From assembly GCA_036346225.1 (NCBI GenBank), contig JARFIW010001750.1:1-64000 (forward strand): a stretch of DNA of 64,000 nt, written 5' to 3'. The stretch comes from Platerodrilus igneus. Taxonomy: Eukaryota; Arthropoda; Insecta; Coleoptera; Lycidae. Under the pieces are notes generated by a model. The model saw only the letters and a program-made list of their open reading frames with translations. It was not told where the DNA came from and made no database searches. Shown piece by piece: positions 45,247 to 57,164 of the stretch (positions are counted from its first letter, which is position 1; each line of letters starts with the position of its first letter). Made by a program: the position numbers and the translations under genes.

Positions 45247-45249
45247 ATG

Positions 45250-45296
<47 letters not shown>
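45247..45296. repeat. (AT)n microsatellite
   Basis: About 25 AT units. No LTR edge is visible beside it. Confidence 0.95.
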
Positions 45297-45306
<10 letters not shown>

Positions 45307-45969
45307 TTAAATTAATAGAAAGAATAATAAGTTATCGTAAAGCTTTCTTTCATTGAAGTCAGCAGTAATTATTCCATAGAAGCAACCAACCACATTTATA
45401 AATTTTTATAGTGATGAGAGATATATTATTGGTGTTGGTTTAAATTTTTTTGAAGCATAATTTTCGCTATTTGATCTTTCTTTACTTTAATTTTTCTTGT
45501 GATAAAGTGACTAGGCTCTAACGTAGCCCTAGTCTAAAATTATTTTGAAGTGATTAAATTTTCAGGTTGTACGAGAAAGTCGTTCCCATTCCAGATTGCA
45601 GAGTCAAAAGTAAGTATTATTTTTTTTTATATGTTGCTCGTCTTAAGTATTTGTTTTCGAAAATTTCCGTATCTGATCTTCGGATAGTTTCTCTTTATAA
45701 CATTCATCAAGATACAGTGGCGTCCAATAAAATCTCTTTTTTTTGTATACCATCCTACGACCCTAGCTCATAGCTCTGCCCTAAGTTGAAGAAGCTTAGC
45801 TGGCTGGAAGATCTCATTAGAGGGACCTTTGTTTCTCAAAGCCATTTAACATTCTTTTTACCCTGGGCTTAAACGTTAAACAGGAACTCCTCATAATCTA
45901 TCGAGGCTCTGCCGCTTATAAGGTAGAGTAGACACACTATTTACCTTTTGAGGAATTTAGTATCTAACA

Positions 45970-45970
<1 letters not shown>
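45297..45970. other. No recognisable feature
   Basis: A+T-rich unique-looking sequence. One 68-codon ORF (45567-45773) shows nothing recognisable. Confidence 0.4.

Positions 45971-46009
<39 letters not shown>
45971..46009. repeat. (AT)n microsatellite
   Basis: AT array flanking the 3' edge of the next LTR. Confidence 0.95.
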
Positions 46010-46011
<2 letters not shown>

Positions 46012-48431
46012 CTATGATATGCGCCTCTGGTCACTGGAACTGGTACTTTCCGCTGATCATTCGAGCCCCACAGATTGGGCGTCAAGATACTGTGATACCT
46101 CACCTTTATTCATGAACTAAGGTTTTCGAATCGAGCCCCAGCATTGGGCCGTCAAAATTGCTGTGATTACTACAAAAAGCCTCACCAGAGTAAAAAAAAT
46201 ATTCGAGCCTCTTGAAATGGGCACCAAGATTTGCTGTAATTCTCGCCCTGTTGAATCTCTTCAGATAGTCGTCTTTTTACTCTTTCCGCCTCGGCTGCTC
46301 ACCTAGTTAAAACTTTCATCCTCATTCATAAAGAAAAACACATTCCTACCACAAACATCAACGTTAACTCTATTTATATCAATATTCATAATACATTAAA
46401 ATTTCAAAATTAAATTTCAGCATAAATTTCAACATCATAAAATTTCAAGTTTAAATTTGTCATCATTTTTAATTTGCATCCAGAATTAAAGTCCTGGTAG
46501 GATGCATACTAATTAAGTTACAATATGTGCAGACCTAAGTCTGAATAAAAGGGAGCATCTTCCACCCCTTTATGTTAATTAAACAGGTTAGTCTAATTGA
46601 GCTCAAAGACAGACCCAAATTTTCATCATTATCAAAACATAAACTGCTAAATACTCCTTTCTACTTATACAAGAAAATTTTACCTTAGAATTCAAAATTT
46701 GTTGTTTATACAAATTCACCACTGTCCTTTTTTTTTATCAAACAAATTATAAAGATATCCAACACACACCAAAACATCAAAGTTCGAACAAAATTGTATA
46801 ATTTACCTGAAGGTTACTGCACTCGTAGCTTCAATGTACATCGTCCTTGCTAATTTCACCATTCCAACTGGGTTATGTTTACGTCCTCAGATTCCTGGTC
46901 GCCTTTTAAAATCATCTACAACACCATTCGTTTAAAAAGTTTCAGGGCTTCTCAGGAACGCATCTATGTATATCTAAATCTTGTTTGTAGATCCAATCAC
47001 GTTTACTAATAATAACATTTGATTACTCACTCCCGAACAAAATAGCAAAGCAATTCATAATTCGTTCACGCTATACTAAAAACTGCATACTTCAATGTAT
47101 TTATTTATCGCTACTAATTGGGATAATTGGTACAGTAATACCCGCAAATATAACTAGACTTTATTACCTTATCTATATTCTGTAAGTGCACTAAAGCATA
47201 ATAACTTGTATCGTAGCACGTATTCTGCTTGAAGTATGGTATAACAGCAAAAAATAAAGAGCAAAACTGTTTAAAGTATTGAATAAAAATCGAAAATCTA
47301 AGAGATCCAAACTGTTGTAAACACGGGTTTATATAATAGCTCGCCTGCACGTCGGTTTTGTCCCGCAACGGAAAATTTTCAGAATTTCGCATTCTATGTT
47401 CCCTTTACGACAGTCCGGCGCAGCGATTCTACTAAAATTTTGCACTCGTGCCAGTTTAATCTAAGAAATTTTCACACGTCTCGCCCCGCGTCTGCGAATA
47501 ACTAATTAATTTTGTATAGAAATTGTTGTTTTCACCTCTCATATCTGCACTTATTTCACCCAATCGCAAACCCAGTGACGTTGCTCAAATCACGCCTTTT
47601 ATTATCCGTGTCTCTGCCTTGCGCATTTTATTCGTCTTTTTCTAACCTCGCCTTAGTGGAGCAAATCTTTATTCTTTACTATCGGTTATTTCAGTCCACG
47701 TGGATTCCTATGTTAATATAAGCTACAGTTTATCCGACCGTTTGCAATATACGCAGAATTTTCATGTTTATCAGCTCGAATTTATTAGAATTTGACATTT
47801 AAAAATACGCAGGTGTTCAATCGTAATACTTCTACGATTTGGAAATTCAACGTATTTTAACCTTCTTGATAGATTTGTATGCTAGCAACGCGTATCATAT
47901 TTGGTATTATTAAGTTTTTAAAAGCTTTTATGCATATAATACCTTAATAATCCTTCAATTAACTCCAATTAAAATAATGATGAATGGCATTGACTTCTAC
48001 CCTTTAATTTTTAGCGAATACTAATTAAATATTAATTATTATCTGTACATTTTGTTTAATACCCGTTACTTAAAAATTGAATTAATTACTATAAATTTCG
48101 CACGTAATTTCTATTTGTTTCTTTATACTTGGAACAATTAAATTACATACAAGTGGAGCATTTTAATTCTGCTTCTTTTTATAGAAAGCGTCTAGTGCGT
48201 AATTTAAATCCCTTATTTTTAATGAAACGAATAAATTTTTATGCTCCACGGTTTTAATAACGCGTATTATCTAATAAACTTCTATACAAACCCTACATTC
48301 TAATTGAAGGATTTAAATCTTTACACTAGGCATTTAATTACGCGTACTTTTTCCCAAAGCTTCCTTATACACGGTGATTAAAATTATTTGATAAAATTAA
48401 TTAATTTTCTACCCTGGTCTAAATTTGAGTA
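46010..48431 (-). repeat. Gypsy family A solo LTR, three primer-site modules
   Basis: The longest family A LTR (2422 bp), minus strand, from TACTATGATATG to TTTGAGTA, with (AT)n on both sides. In sense orientation its 3' edge has three tandem modules (46010-46260) with primer-site-like words such as TTGACGCCCAATCTGTGGGG and TTTTGACGGCCCAATGCTGG. Each is separated from the next by an LTR-end-like CACAGCA or ACAGTA. It is more diverged than the other copies, with small indels and an inserted segment near 48290-48350. Probably an older insertion. Confidence 0.85.
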
Positions 48432-48434
48432 ATA

Positions 48435-48479
<45 letters not shown>

Positions 48480-48505
48480 AAATACTATATATACTATATA
48501 TATAC

Positions 48506-48549
<44 letters not shown>
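48432..48549. repeat. Compound (AT)n/(GT)n microsatellite
   Basis: Two AT arrays (48433-48468 and 48510-48549) separated by GTGTGTGTG and TACTATATATACTATATA units. The ORF running through it is artefactual. Confidence 0.95.
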
Positions 48550-48552
<3 letters not shown>

Positions 48553-50640
48553 ACACTACACCTTGTCCCCTTTTCTATTCTATTTTAATAATGCTCCGGC
48601 AGCCTTATTCTCAGCACTACGACTCACTGGCGGCTCCCCTTTTTGAAGAGATAAGTTTGATTTTCTACACTTTTGCTTCAAATTAATTATGCTATCAGTC
48701 GGTTCAATCCCGTAACATCAAGCTCCAGTTTCACAAAAATAAATCAAAATAGAGTTTATGTTTATACGTTACCACCGTTCCTTGGAGAATCCTTGAATGC
48801 TGGCGCGTACCGTCGAATCTCCGATCTGCGACCTGCGTTGTTGTTTCTGCTTCACTGCCTTACCAATCCTACAAGTTATTGTGCAGTTAATTTCCCAGTT
48901 AACTTTCAAATAAAACGAACAACAAAATCTAACCTCTTTGATTTTCCTTCTTCACTTTACGAATGTATCCCTTTCTCAAATACAGGTTGCACATCCACAC
49001 GCCAATCCTTTTAAATCTTATTTTGTCTTTAACTACAATCATTCACAACCAAACTTCCTACAATAATACATTAAATTCTACTTTCCTTGTTTGTTATGCC
49101 CTCTGATCTTGAAGTCATCTCTGCTTCTTATTCTTTTCTTCAGCCGCTTGTTCTTACTCCGTCGAATAACTTTGTGAAATTGATCCTCTACTTGCTGCTA
49201 TTAATTGCACTTTCAGCACGGTAAATGAAACCACAAAATTCTTGGCTGATTCTATTTTTTGATTTGGAACAATTTTTTTATACATACAAGTTTAATTTTC
49301 AGATTCAATATATCACAAATCCCAGTTTTTTGTCTAAATTTTACAACTTTGAATAAACTAATTAGACTTCTGGTAAATTTTTAAATAATAGAATCTATTT
49401 TCTAAAAGTAGAATTTTTTTGACCATCACACAAAACTCAATGTTATTTATCTCATTGTTTCCCTTGGCAACCTTCCTTTCAGATGTCTGTCTGCCTACTA
49501 CATTTTATTGTTACAGTTCATATCTGCCTACATGACCCTAAACCTACTATACAGTTTTTTATTACATTAACACATGCCTACTTCTTAATTATATCTGGCT
49601 GTCTGTCAAATAAACATATTTAAAGTTCAATAAATCTACAAAAGTGTTCTTTTGAGTAATATTTCTTCTTGGTGCTTTTTAGGGTTCATTTTCATTTGTG
49701 AACTTAACTCTAATACAACATGGTTTAATACCATACATTTTGTTTCAATTATTGGTTTATAAATAGGTACATAAACATGGCCCTTGATTTTGATCAATGA
49801 ATACATTCAAAACCAATCTCTTTAACCTCCAGTTCTAAAACATTTTTAACCCTGTTTTAATTTATTATTATAATATATTGATATGATAACGCTGCACGCC
49901 GATGTAATAAACGTTCAGTTTCCTGCTGCCCGCCACCGCTCTGACTTTTAATATCTTAATTTTCATTATGCCACGACTAGCTAAATCTAATTTACACAGA
50001 GTGCGCAACGCTAAGATAACAAATAATTTACCTCCCTTTTTCTAATACTTTTCCTATTTTAAAAGAGGAAAAACGAACTCGACTAATGTTTTTATAATAA
50101 GAAATAAAATATTATATACAGTTCACAGCTTAATATGTTGTACTATATGATGAAATCAACCCCTGAATCAAATAATCATAATATTTAAATTGTTTATCCC
50201 AACAATTATAACTCCCTTTTCTTAAGTTAAAGCCAGCAAAAATTACACTATATCTTACTGGAAAATTTCTGAACGTTCAAACCTTTTCCCTCTTTACGTA
50301 ATTTTTCACGTATAAAAAGATTTTTGTTGACTCTTTACAAAATATTCAGATATGATAAAATATAGTCAATGTTCAAAATAAAAAGAAAATAATGCCTTAT
50401 GCTAGATAGCTCTGACTTGTAGTTTTCCTGTTGCGTCTTTCTTTGTTCTTCCTGGATCTGCTACTGCGTACATTGGATCAGCATCCCTTGATTACTTTTA
50501 ATTGAGTTGCTTCATTCACTCCTTAAAACAATGCTCTGTTTTATGCTCCTTCACGTGGATTTAAACCAATAATTTTATTCAGACTTTTTCCCAATATTAT
50601 CAATAATTTCAATTTTCTTGGTATACTTGGATTTACCTTT
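48550..50640. other. Unassigned, possibly an LTR
   Basis: T/C-rich on the plus strand at 48550-49250, then A+T-rich. The segment from 48550 to 51720 lies between AT arrays and ends ATCATAGCA-(AT)n, like the LTR edge relic at 39860-39935, so it may be another LTR. No second copy or ORF confirms this. Confidence 0.3.
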
Positions 50641-50644
50641 TTAT

Positions 50645-50762
50645 TTTCTTAGATTTGCATATATTTACTTAGATTCACTTAGATTTCATAGAGTCATTTC
50701 GATTGACTTAGATTTCATAAAGTCCATTAGATTTCATAGAGTCACTTAGATTTACTTGGAGC
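50645..50762. repeat. ~22-bp tandem repeat
   Basis: Five diverged units around ACTTAGATTTCATAGAGTC, alternating with shorter ACTTAGATT words. Confidence 0.75.
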
Positions 50763-51716
50763 CGTTTTCCAGCAAACGGCAAATTTGTATCATGTATTTT
50801 TCACTAATTTTAACTTTGAATTTTTTTTAACATCACGTTCGCAAATATTTAATTATTCAATTTCACTGGTTACGTAAGTTTTTGATTGTAAGCGACGTGA
50901 CTGTTCTAAGTTTGTATAAATCCCGTCTGCTTTTCAAATTCGTCTGTTATATAAGCGCCGCCCCATCTAAAATTCATTGGTTATCGATAGTGTTTGTTCC
51001 AAGTGTACAACTAGCCATAGGATATTTTGGATATTTCTGGGCTTTTACAGGCATACGTCTTAAAATTGTTTGGCGAAACGATTTCTTGGTCACGTATTCT
51101 ACTAGGATTTTTACTATGTATTGATCTTCGACCGTTTGTTTTGATGTTATTACAGGAAATTTTAATTCGCCTTGACACGTAATTTTAACTTATGGCTTAT
51201 TGTATGTCAAAATAATACTTTGGGTGTTGTATAAAATTCATACAGAAAATCACGTAGGAGAAATGACATAAATTAACATATATCTGTCTACTTCCTGCGT
51301 TTGCAAAACATATTTCTTTCGAAAGGATAGCTTATTATCAAAACACTTTACTATCTTTTTTTCATTATTCCATGTTTAATTTTAATAGACATTGCGTCAT
51401 GATTTTCTAGCTTTTACTGTATTTCCTGCGTATATATATTTACAATTTATGAATGCTTTTTGATTTTAAACGAGTTTGATTGCGTGTGTAGTTATTTCTC
51501 TTGTTGAATGTGTTTTTGTTGTTGAAGGACATGCTTCCTAGCATTGCTTAATCTCATTTGCGATCCATATACAGGCTGTTAAATGTTTGCTCTTTGCATA
51601 ATATTTGAATTACGTATTTTTAAGAAAAATAAAAGTAGTTTTCTAGCTGGTAGTACTATTTACATGTGTTGTGTGACCATTATGATTCAATCTACCCGTA
51701 AATAACCGTCTTATCA
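50763..51716. other. No recognisable feature
   Basis: An 80-codon ORF (50882-51124, plus strand, hydrophobic) is not recognised. The segment ends ATCATAGCA at the AT array. Confidence 0.35.
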
Positions 51717-51719
51717 TAG

Positions 51720-51762
<43 letters not shown>

Positions 51763-51776
51763 CGTCGTTTATGTAT

Positions 51777-51816
<40 letters not shown>
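51717..51816. repeat. Two (AT)n arrays
   Basis: AT arrays at 51721-51757 and 51778-51816, separated by ACATATACGTCGTTTATGTATTG. Confidence 0.9.
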
Positions 51817-51818
<2 letters not shown>

Positions 51819-53821
51819 CTGTGAAACCACCTAAATTAACTGGTCCGTCGACTTTCTTCTGTTCATCGCCTCGGCTGCTCCCCTAGATAAACCTTCATCC
51901 TCATTCATAAAAAAAAACAAACACATTCCTACCACAAACATCAACGTTAACTCTATTTACATCAATATTCACAATACATTAAAATTTCAAAATTAAAAAT
52001 TCAGCATAAATTTCAGTATCAGAAAATTTCAAGATTTAAATTTGTTATCATTTTAATGTGCATCCAAAATTAAAGTCCTTGTAGGATGCCTACTAATTAA
52101 TGTAACAATATATGCAGACCTGAGTCTGAGTACAAAGGGAGCATGTACCACCCCTTTACGTTAATTAACCAGGTTCGTCTAATTGAGCTCAAAGACATAC
52201 CCAAATTTTCATCAAGAACATAAATACTAAATACTCCTTTCGACTTAAACAAGAAAATTTCATCTTAAAATTAAAAATTTGTTGTTAGTACAACTTTATT
52301 ACTGTCCATTTTAAGTAAATAAATTATAAAGTTATTCAACACACACGAAAACATCAAAGTTCAAACAAAATAGTATAATTTCCCTGAAGGTTACTGCACT
52401 CGTAGCTTCAATGTACATCGTCCCTTTTGTTAATCACACCATTCCAACTGGGTTATATTTACGGCTTCTGATTCTCAACGCTTTTAAAATTTTCTCCACC
52501 ACCATTCATCTAAAGTTATTTCAGGGCTTTTCCGGAACTCATCTGTGTATATCTGAACCTTGTTTTGTGGATCCAGACACGTTTATGAACCATTTAATTA
52601 TTAACACCCCGAAAAATAGCAAAGAAATTCATACTTCTTTCACAAATATACGCCAAAACTGCCTACTTTTGTGTATTCATTTGTCGTTGCAAATTAGACT
52701 AATTGGTACAGTGAGACTAGACTTTATTACCTTGTATCTTCTTTTCTAAGTGCACTAAAGTACATTCATTGTAGCACGTAAAGAACAAACTGTTTTAAAT
52801 CACCAAAATATACGAGCAAACTGTTTAAATTATTCTATCAAACTCGGAAAACTAAAAAGCACTGTTTAACGCATTGAATCAAGTCGAAAATCTAAGAGAG
52901 CTTGTTCATATTAACCTGGGTATATATAGCGGTTAGCCCGTCTGTCGGTCTTATCCCCAAAACGGACAATTCTTCAGAATTTCGCATGCTAGGTTCCCAT
53001 TCCGCAGCCCGGCATGCGATTTTACGAAATTTGCACTCGCATCAGTTAAATCTCAGAAATTTCGACACGGCTCGCAACGTCTCTCAATTTTGCCTTTTAT
53101 TTTCAACCAATCGCAACCCAGTGACGTTGCTCCACTCACGCCTTTTACTATATGTGTCTCGGTCTTGCGCATATTATCTGTCTCTATCTACCCTGTTCTT
53201 ATTGGTGCAAATTGATATTCTTTATTATCGATTATTTCAGTCCATGTGGACCCACCTTTAGCATTTCTCGTAACTATTAAGCTACGGTTTCTCCAAGATT
53301 CTCTGTAACCATTAATTATCTGCCAAATTTACGAAGAATGAGCCTTTTAAAAATACGCAGGTGTTCAAACATAATACTTCTAAATAACACTTCTACGATT
53401 TGCATTTTATTGGGTTTTTACAAGTTTTTATAGATATAATATGTTACTAATGGTTCAATTAACTTCAATTAAAATTAATACCCTTTAATTTTTAGTGACT
53501 CCTAATCAAATATTAATTATTATCTGTACATTTTGTTTAATACCGGTTACTTAAAATTGAGTTAATTAATATAAATTTTGCACGTAATTTTCTATTTGTT
53601 TCTTTACTAGGAATAATTAAATTACACGCAGAGCTTTTAATACTGCTTCCTTTTTTTATAGCAAGCGTCTTGTACATAATTTAACTCCCTTATTTTTAAT
53701 GAAACGAATGAATTTTTATGTTTCACGGTTTTTAATAGCGTACCTTTTCCCAAAGCTTCTACCCGGTGATTAAAATTATTTGATGTAATTATTTAATTTT
53801 CTACCCTGGTCTAAATATGAG

Positions 53822-53823
<2 letters not shown>
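51817..53823 (-). repeat. Gypsy family A solo LTR, no primer-site module
   Basis: The shortest family A LTR (2007 bp), minus strand, from TGCTGTGAAACCACC to ATATGAGTA, flanked by AT arrays. In contrast to the others, the 3' edge passes straight from the LTR body to CACAGCA and the AT array, with no GGGGCTCGA-type block between. It is therefore the best guide to the basic LTR end. Confidence 0.88.

Positions 53824-53871
<48 letters not shown>
53824..53871. repeat. (AT)n microsatellite
   Basis: AT array joining the LTR 5' end (left) to a minus-strand SINE tail (right). Confidence 0.95.
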
Positions 53872-53875
<4 letters not shown>

Positions 53876-53884
53876 TATATATAA

Positions 53885-54150
53885 ATATATTAGGTAGTTA
53901 TTTACACAAGGTAAGTTGATAAATACTGTCGTATTACAGTGAATAAGATGAAACGATGACTTAGACTATTATGCAAAGCCCAAATGATCATTTCAAATCA
54001 AGCTAGTAATTGAAAGATGAAAAGTATAAGGTATTGGGACAGGACATAAACCTGTATCTTAGTCTTTCTAGGACACTGCGTTTTCCAATTACGCCACCGA
54101 GACTAATAACGACAACTTGAAAATTTACAAATCTAAATCGTGTACACAAC
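53885..54150 (-). mobile_element. tRNA-derived SINE with (TA)n tail, copy 3
   Basis: Minus strand. The head lies near 54110-54060 with a tRNA-like segment. The body words match the other copies (GATCATTTCAAATC, TAGTAATTGAAAGATG). It ends ACCTAATATATTTATATATA and the AT array. The outer flank AAATCTAAATCGTGTACACA also occurs, inverted, beside copy 4. Confidence 0.8.
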
Positions 54151-54154
54151 GATA

Positions 54155-54440
54155 CATTGCATGTGATTTCCCAATGCTCCACCCGAAGGTACTACATTGG
54201 CCAGGAAGCGAGTTTTTTTTACCTGGAAAATTTTGAATTTTGCCGAATCCTTGCTGTTCCAAGCAAGGTAGGGATCTTTAACGTGCGTGACAACACTCAC
54301 ACACGGGACCTCCATTTTACCTCTCATCCGAACGAGGGTGTATTTTTGCGAAAAATGCTCGCCTAACATTTTTCAAGCGGACCGTGTCAGGATTCGAACC
54401 CGGAACCTAGGGCGTGGTAGTCACACACATACCATGTACA
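54155..54440 (-). mobile_element. Second SINE-like repeat, different family
   Basis: Minus strand. A B-box-like GGTTCGAATCCTGAC (complement at about 54392-54406) is followed by a body containing (in plus-strand terms) GATCTTTAACGTGCGTGACA and CACGGGACCTCCATTTTAC. From memory, such a GGGACCTC...ATTTTAC block recurs in SINEs of many animals. That is recollection, not a search result. No A box is recognised. Confidence 0.45.
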
Positions 54441-54593
54441 CAACGATACACCAACCTAACTTTCAATTACGTAATATTGAGCGTTGCTTCCTGTCTATAA
54501 CTGACATAAGTAAAAATCTTGACATTGTTAGATATGATTGACAAAAATGCCAAACGTAATTGAAAGTTAGGTTGATGTATCGTTGCGTACACG
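54434..54593. repeat. Hairpin-forming inverted repeat, ~39-bp arms
   Basis: The left arm (54434-54472, including CCAACCTAACTTTCAATTAC) pairs with the right arm (54554-54593, GTAATTGAAAGTTAGGTTG). About 80 bp of unrelated sequence lies between them. Confidence 0.8.
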
Positions 54594-54755
54594 ATTTAGA
54601 TTTGTAAATTTTCCAATTGTCATCATCGGTCTCAGTGGCGTAATTGGGTAAGCGCATGGTCCTAGAAAGACTAAGATACAGGTTCAAGTCTTGTCCAAGA
54701 CCTTATATTTTCCATCTTTCAATTACTAGCTCGATTTGAAATGATCATATATAGA
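54594..54755 (+). mobile_element. tRNA-derived SINE, copy 4 (best tRNA head)
   Basis: Both polymerase III boxes are visible: A box TGGCGTAATTGGG (54635-54647) and B box GGTTCAAGTCTTGTCC (54682-54697), about 35 bp apart. This spacing is tRNA-like. The body follows (TTATATTTTCCATCTTTC, TAGCTCGATTTGAAATGATC) and is cut at about 54750 without the (TA)n tail. It lacks a tRNA acceptor stem, so it is a SINE, not a tRNA gene. Confidence 0.85.
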
Positions 54756-55066
54756 AAATTTAAAATATTTCAAAATCTGACATAATTTTTATTTTTACAT
54801 TTCTTCTTATACAAATTATATATCCTTCTTACATTTAAAATTAAAAAACTAAAAAAGTTATGTTTAATACTTAATTTTTATGTTAATTTTTTAAAATAAC
54901 TTGTCTTGTAAGTTGCAATTAATATTTGTATAATTTAACCTAGTTGTTTGTAACATTTTTAGAAGCCTGTGATCAAGGATTAAATAAATCCGAATATTTA
55001 GGCATTATAAAGAGTTTTCTTTCTACCAGCTGACCTCAAACCTATTAAAAGCGTCATTATCTTTCA

Positions 55067-55068
<2 letters not shown>
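54756..55068. other. A+T-rich spacer
   Basis: No feature except T-rich and A-rich runs leading to the AT array. Confidence 0.5.

Positions 55069-55114
<46 letters not shown>
55069..55114. repeat. (AT)n microsatellite, 5' target flank
   Basis: About 22 AT units directly before the 5' LTR of the family A element; the other side has a matching array at 62579-62657. Confidence 0.95.
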
Positions 55115-55116
<2 letters not shown>

Positions 55117-56065
55117 CTCATATTTAGACCAGGGTAGAAAATTAAATAATCACATCAAATAATTTTAATCACCGTGTATAAGGAATTTCATTAAATAATA
55201 CGCGTTATTAAAACCATGAAGCATAAATAAACTCGGTTGTTTCAGTAAAATAAGAAATTTAAATTATTTATAAGACGCTTTATATCAAAAGAAGCAGTAT
55301 TGAAAAGCTCTGCGTGTAATGTAATTATTCCTAAACAAAGAGAAATTACGTGCAAAGTTTATATTAATTAACTCTATTTAAGTAACCGGTAGTAAAACAA
55401 AGTGTACCTATAATAATTAATATTTAAGTTGTATTCGCTAAAATGAAAAGGATAGAAATCAACTTTAATTGGAGTTAATTAAACCGTTAATAACATATAA
55501 TACCTATAGAAACTTGTAAAACCCAAGATTAAAATACCACGGAATAAGGCTCTGAGAATTAATAGTATGTTTAAACACCTGGGTTTATTTAAAAGCTCAT
55601 TCGGCGTAAATTTTGCAGATAATTAATATTTCAAAGAATCTTGGGGAAAACGTCGCATAATAGTTACGAGAATTGCTAAAGCTGGGTATTTCACACTCCA
55701 TGTGGACTAAAATAATCGATAATAAAGAATATCAAGTTGCACCAATAAGAACACGGTAGAGAAGGAAAGAGAAAATGCGTCAAGCAAAGACACATATTGT
55801 AAAAGGCGGGATTTAAGCAACGTCACGGGGGTCACAATTGGTTAAAAAGAGGATGCAAATATCAGAGGTAGAACAACAATTTCTGTACAAAATCAATTAG
55901 TTTTTCTCGGACATGCTTGCGTGCCGTGTGGAAATTTTCTGAGATTTAAATGGGGCGAGTGAAAATTCGTAAAATCGACGCGTGAGCGGCAGACTGGGAA
56001 CATGGCATGAGAAATTCTTTAGAATTACCCGTTTTGGGGAACCGACCGACAGACAGGCTTTTTGC

Positions 56066-56073
56066 TATATATA
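56066..56073 (+). promoter_or_regulatory. LTR TATA-like box
   Basis: TATATATA in GCTATATATACCGAGATG. The word is preserved at the same place in all family A LTRs (for example 61397-61404 and, inverted, the TATATATAG near 52920). A CTCTCTTAGAC start-like region follows about 30 bp downstream. Promoter activity is inferred. Confidence 0.5.
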
Positions 56074-56734
56074 CCGAGATGAAGATAAACAAGCTCTCTT
56101 AGACTTTTGACGATTCGATGCGTTAAAAGCTCGTACATACGCGACTTGATTGAAGATGTTAAACCGTGCATTTTAGTTTGATTAAATAATTTAAAAGTTT
56201 GCTAGTATATTTTAGTGATTCAAAATAGCTTGTTATTTACGTGCTAACATGAATGTACTTCAGTGCACTTAGATACAAGGTAATAAAATTTAGTTTTACT
56301 GTACCAATTAGCAAAATTTACAACGACGAATGTATACACAAAAGTAGGCAGTTTTGGCGTATAGGGTGACAGAAGCACGAATTTCTTTGCTATTTTTCGG
56401 GGTGTTAATAATTAAATGGTTCAAATACGTGTCTGGATCCATGAATCAAGGGTCAGATAAACACAGATGAGTTCCGGAAAGGCCCAGAAACGACTTTGAA
56501 TGGATGGTGATGGAGCAAATTTTAAAAGCGTAGAGAATCAGAAGCCGTAAATATAATCCTGTTGAATGGTGTGATTAACTAAAGAAACGATACTTTGAAG
56601 CTACGAGGACAGTAACCTTCAGGTAAATTATACTATTTTGTTTGACATTTTGTGTGTATTGAATGACTTTATAATTGATTTACTTTAAATGGACATTAGT
56701 GAAATTGTTCTAACCATAAAAGTTTAATTTTAAG

Positions 56735-56947
56735 ATGAACTTTGCTTGTTTAAGTAAAAGGGTATTTTGTTTTGATGTTCGGGAATATGATGAAACTTTG
56801 GGTATGTCTTTGAGCTCAATTAGACAAACCTGGTTAATTAACGTAAAGGGTGGTAGATGCTCCTTTATACTCAGACTCCGGTCTGCTTATATTGTTATAT
56901 TAATTAGTAGGCATCCAACAAGGACTTTAATTGTGGATGCACAGTAA
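56735..56947 (+). CDS. Small ORF inside the LTR, 70 codons
   Basis: ATG at 56735 (MNFACLSKRVFCFDVREYDE), ending ...RTLIVDAQ. The same ORF, identical in protein, is in the 3' LTR at 62068-62280. A related frame survives in the solo LTR at 32150-34295 (from MGMSLSSIRRTWLINVKGG). The middle is basic and then hydrophobic (LRLRSAYIVILI). I do not recognise it. Conservation between the two LTRs of one element is expected from replication and proves nothing, but the partial survival in an older LTR is notable. Confidence 0.3.
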   Translation: MNFACLSKRVFCFDVREYDETLGMSLSSIRQTWLINVKGGRCSFILRLRSAYIVILISRHPTRTLIVDAQ

Positions 56948-57164
56948 AATGATAATAAAATTAATCTTGAAATTCTTTTAAAACTGAAATTTATGCTGAG
57001 TTTTAAATTTGAAATTTTAATGTATTCTGAATATTGATGTAAATAGAGTTAACGTTGATGTTTTTGGTAGGAATGTGTTTTTTTTTTTTTTTATGAATGA
57101 GGAGGTTTATAGCATTAGGTGAGCAGCCGAGGCGAAAAGCGTAGTTCACGGATTTTAAAGGTAT

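Noticed and set aside
52411..53261. ORFs of 112 and 119 codons on the plus strand
   Set aside because: They are antisense to a family A solo LTR and not conserved in frame between LTR copies.
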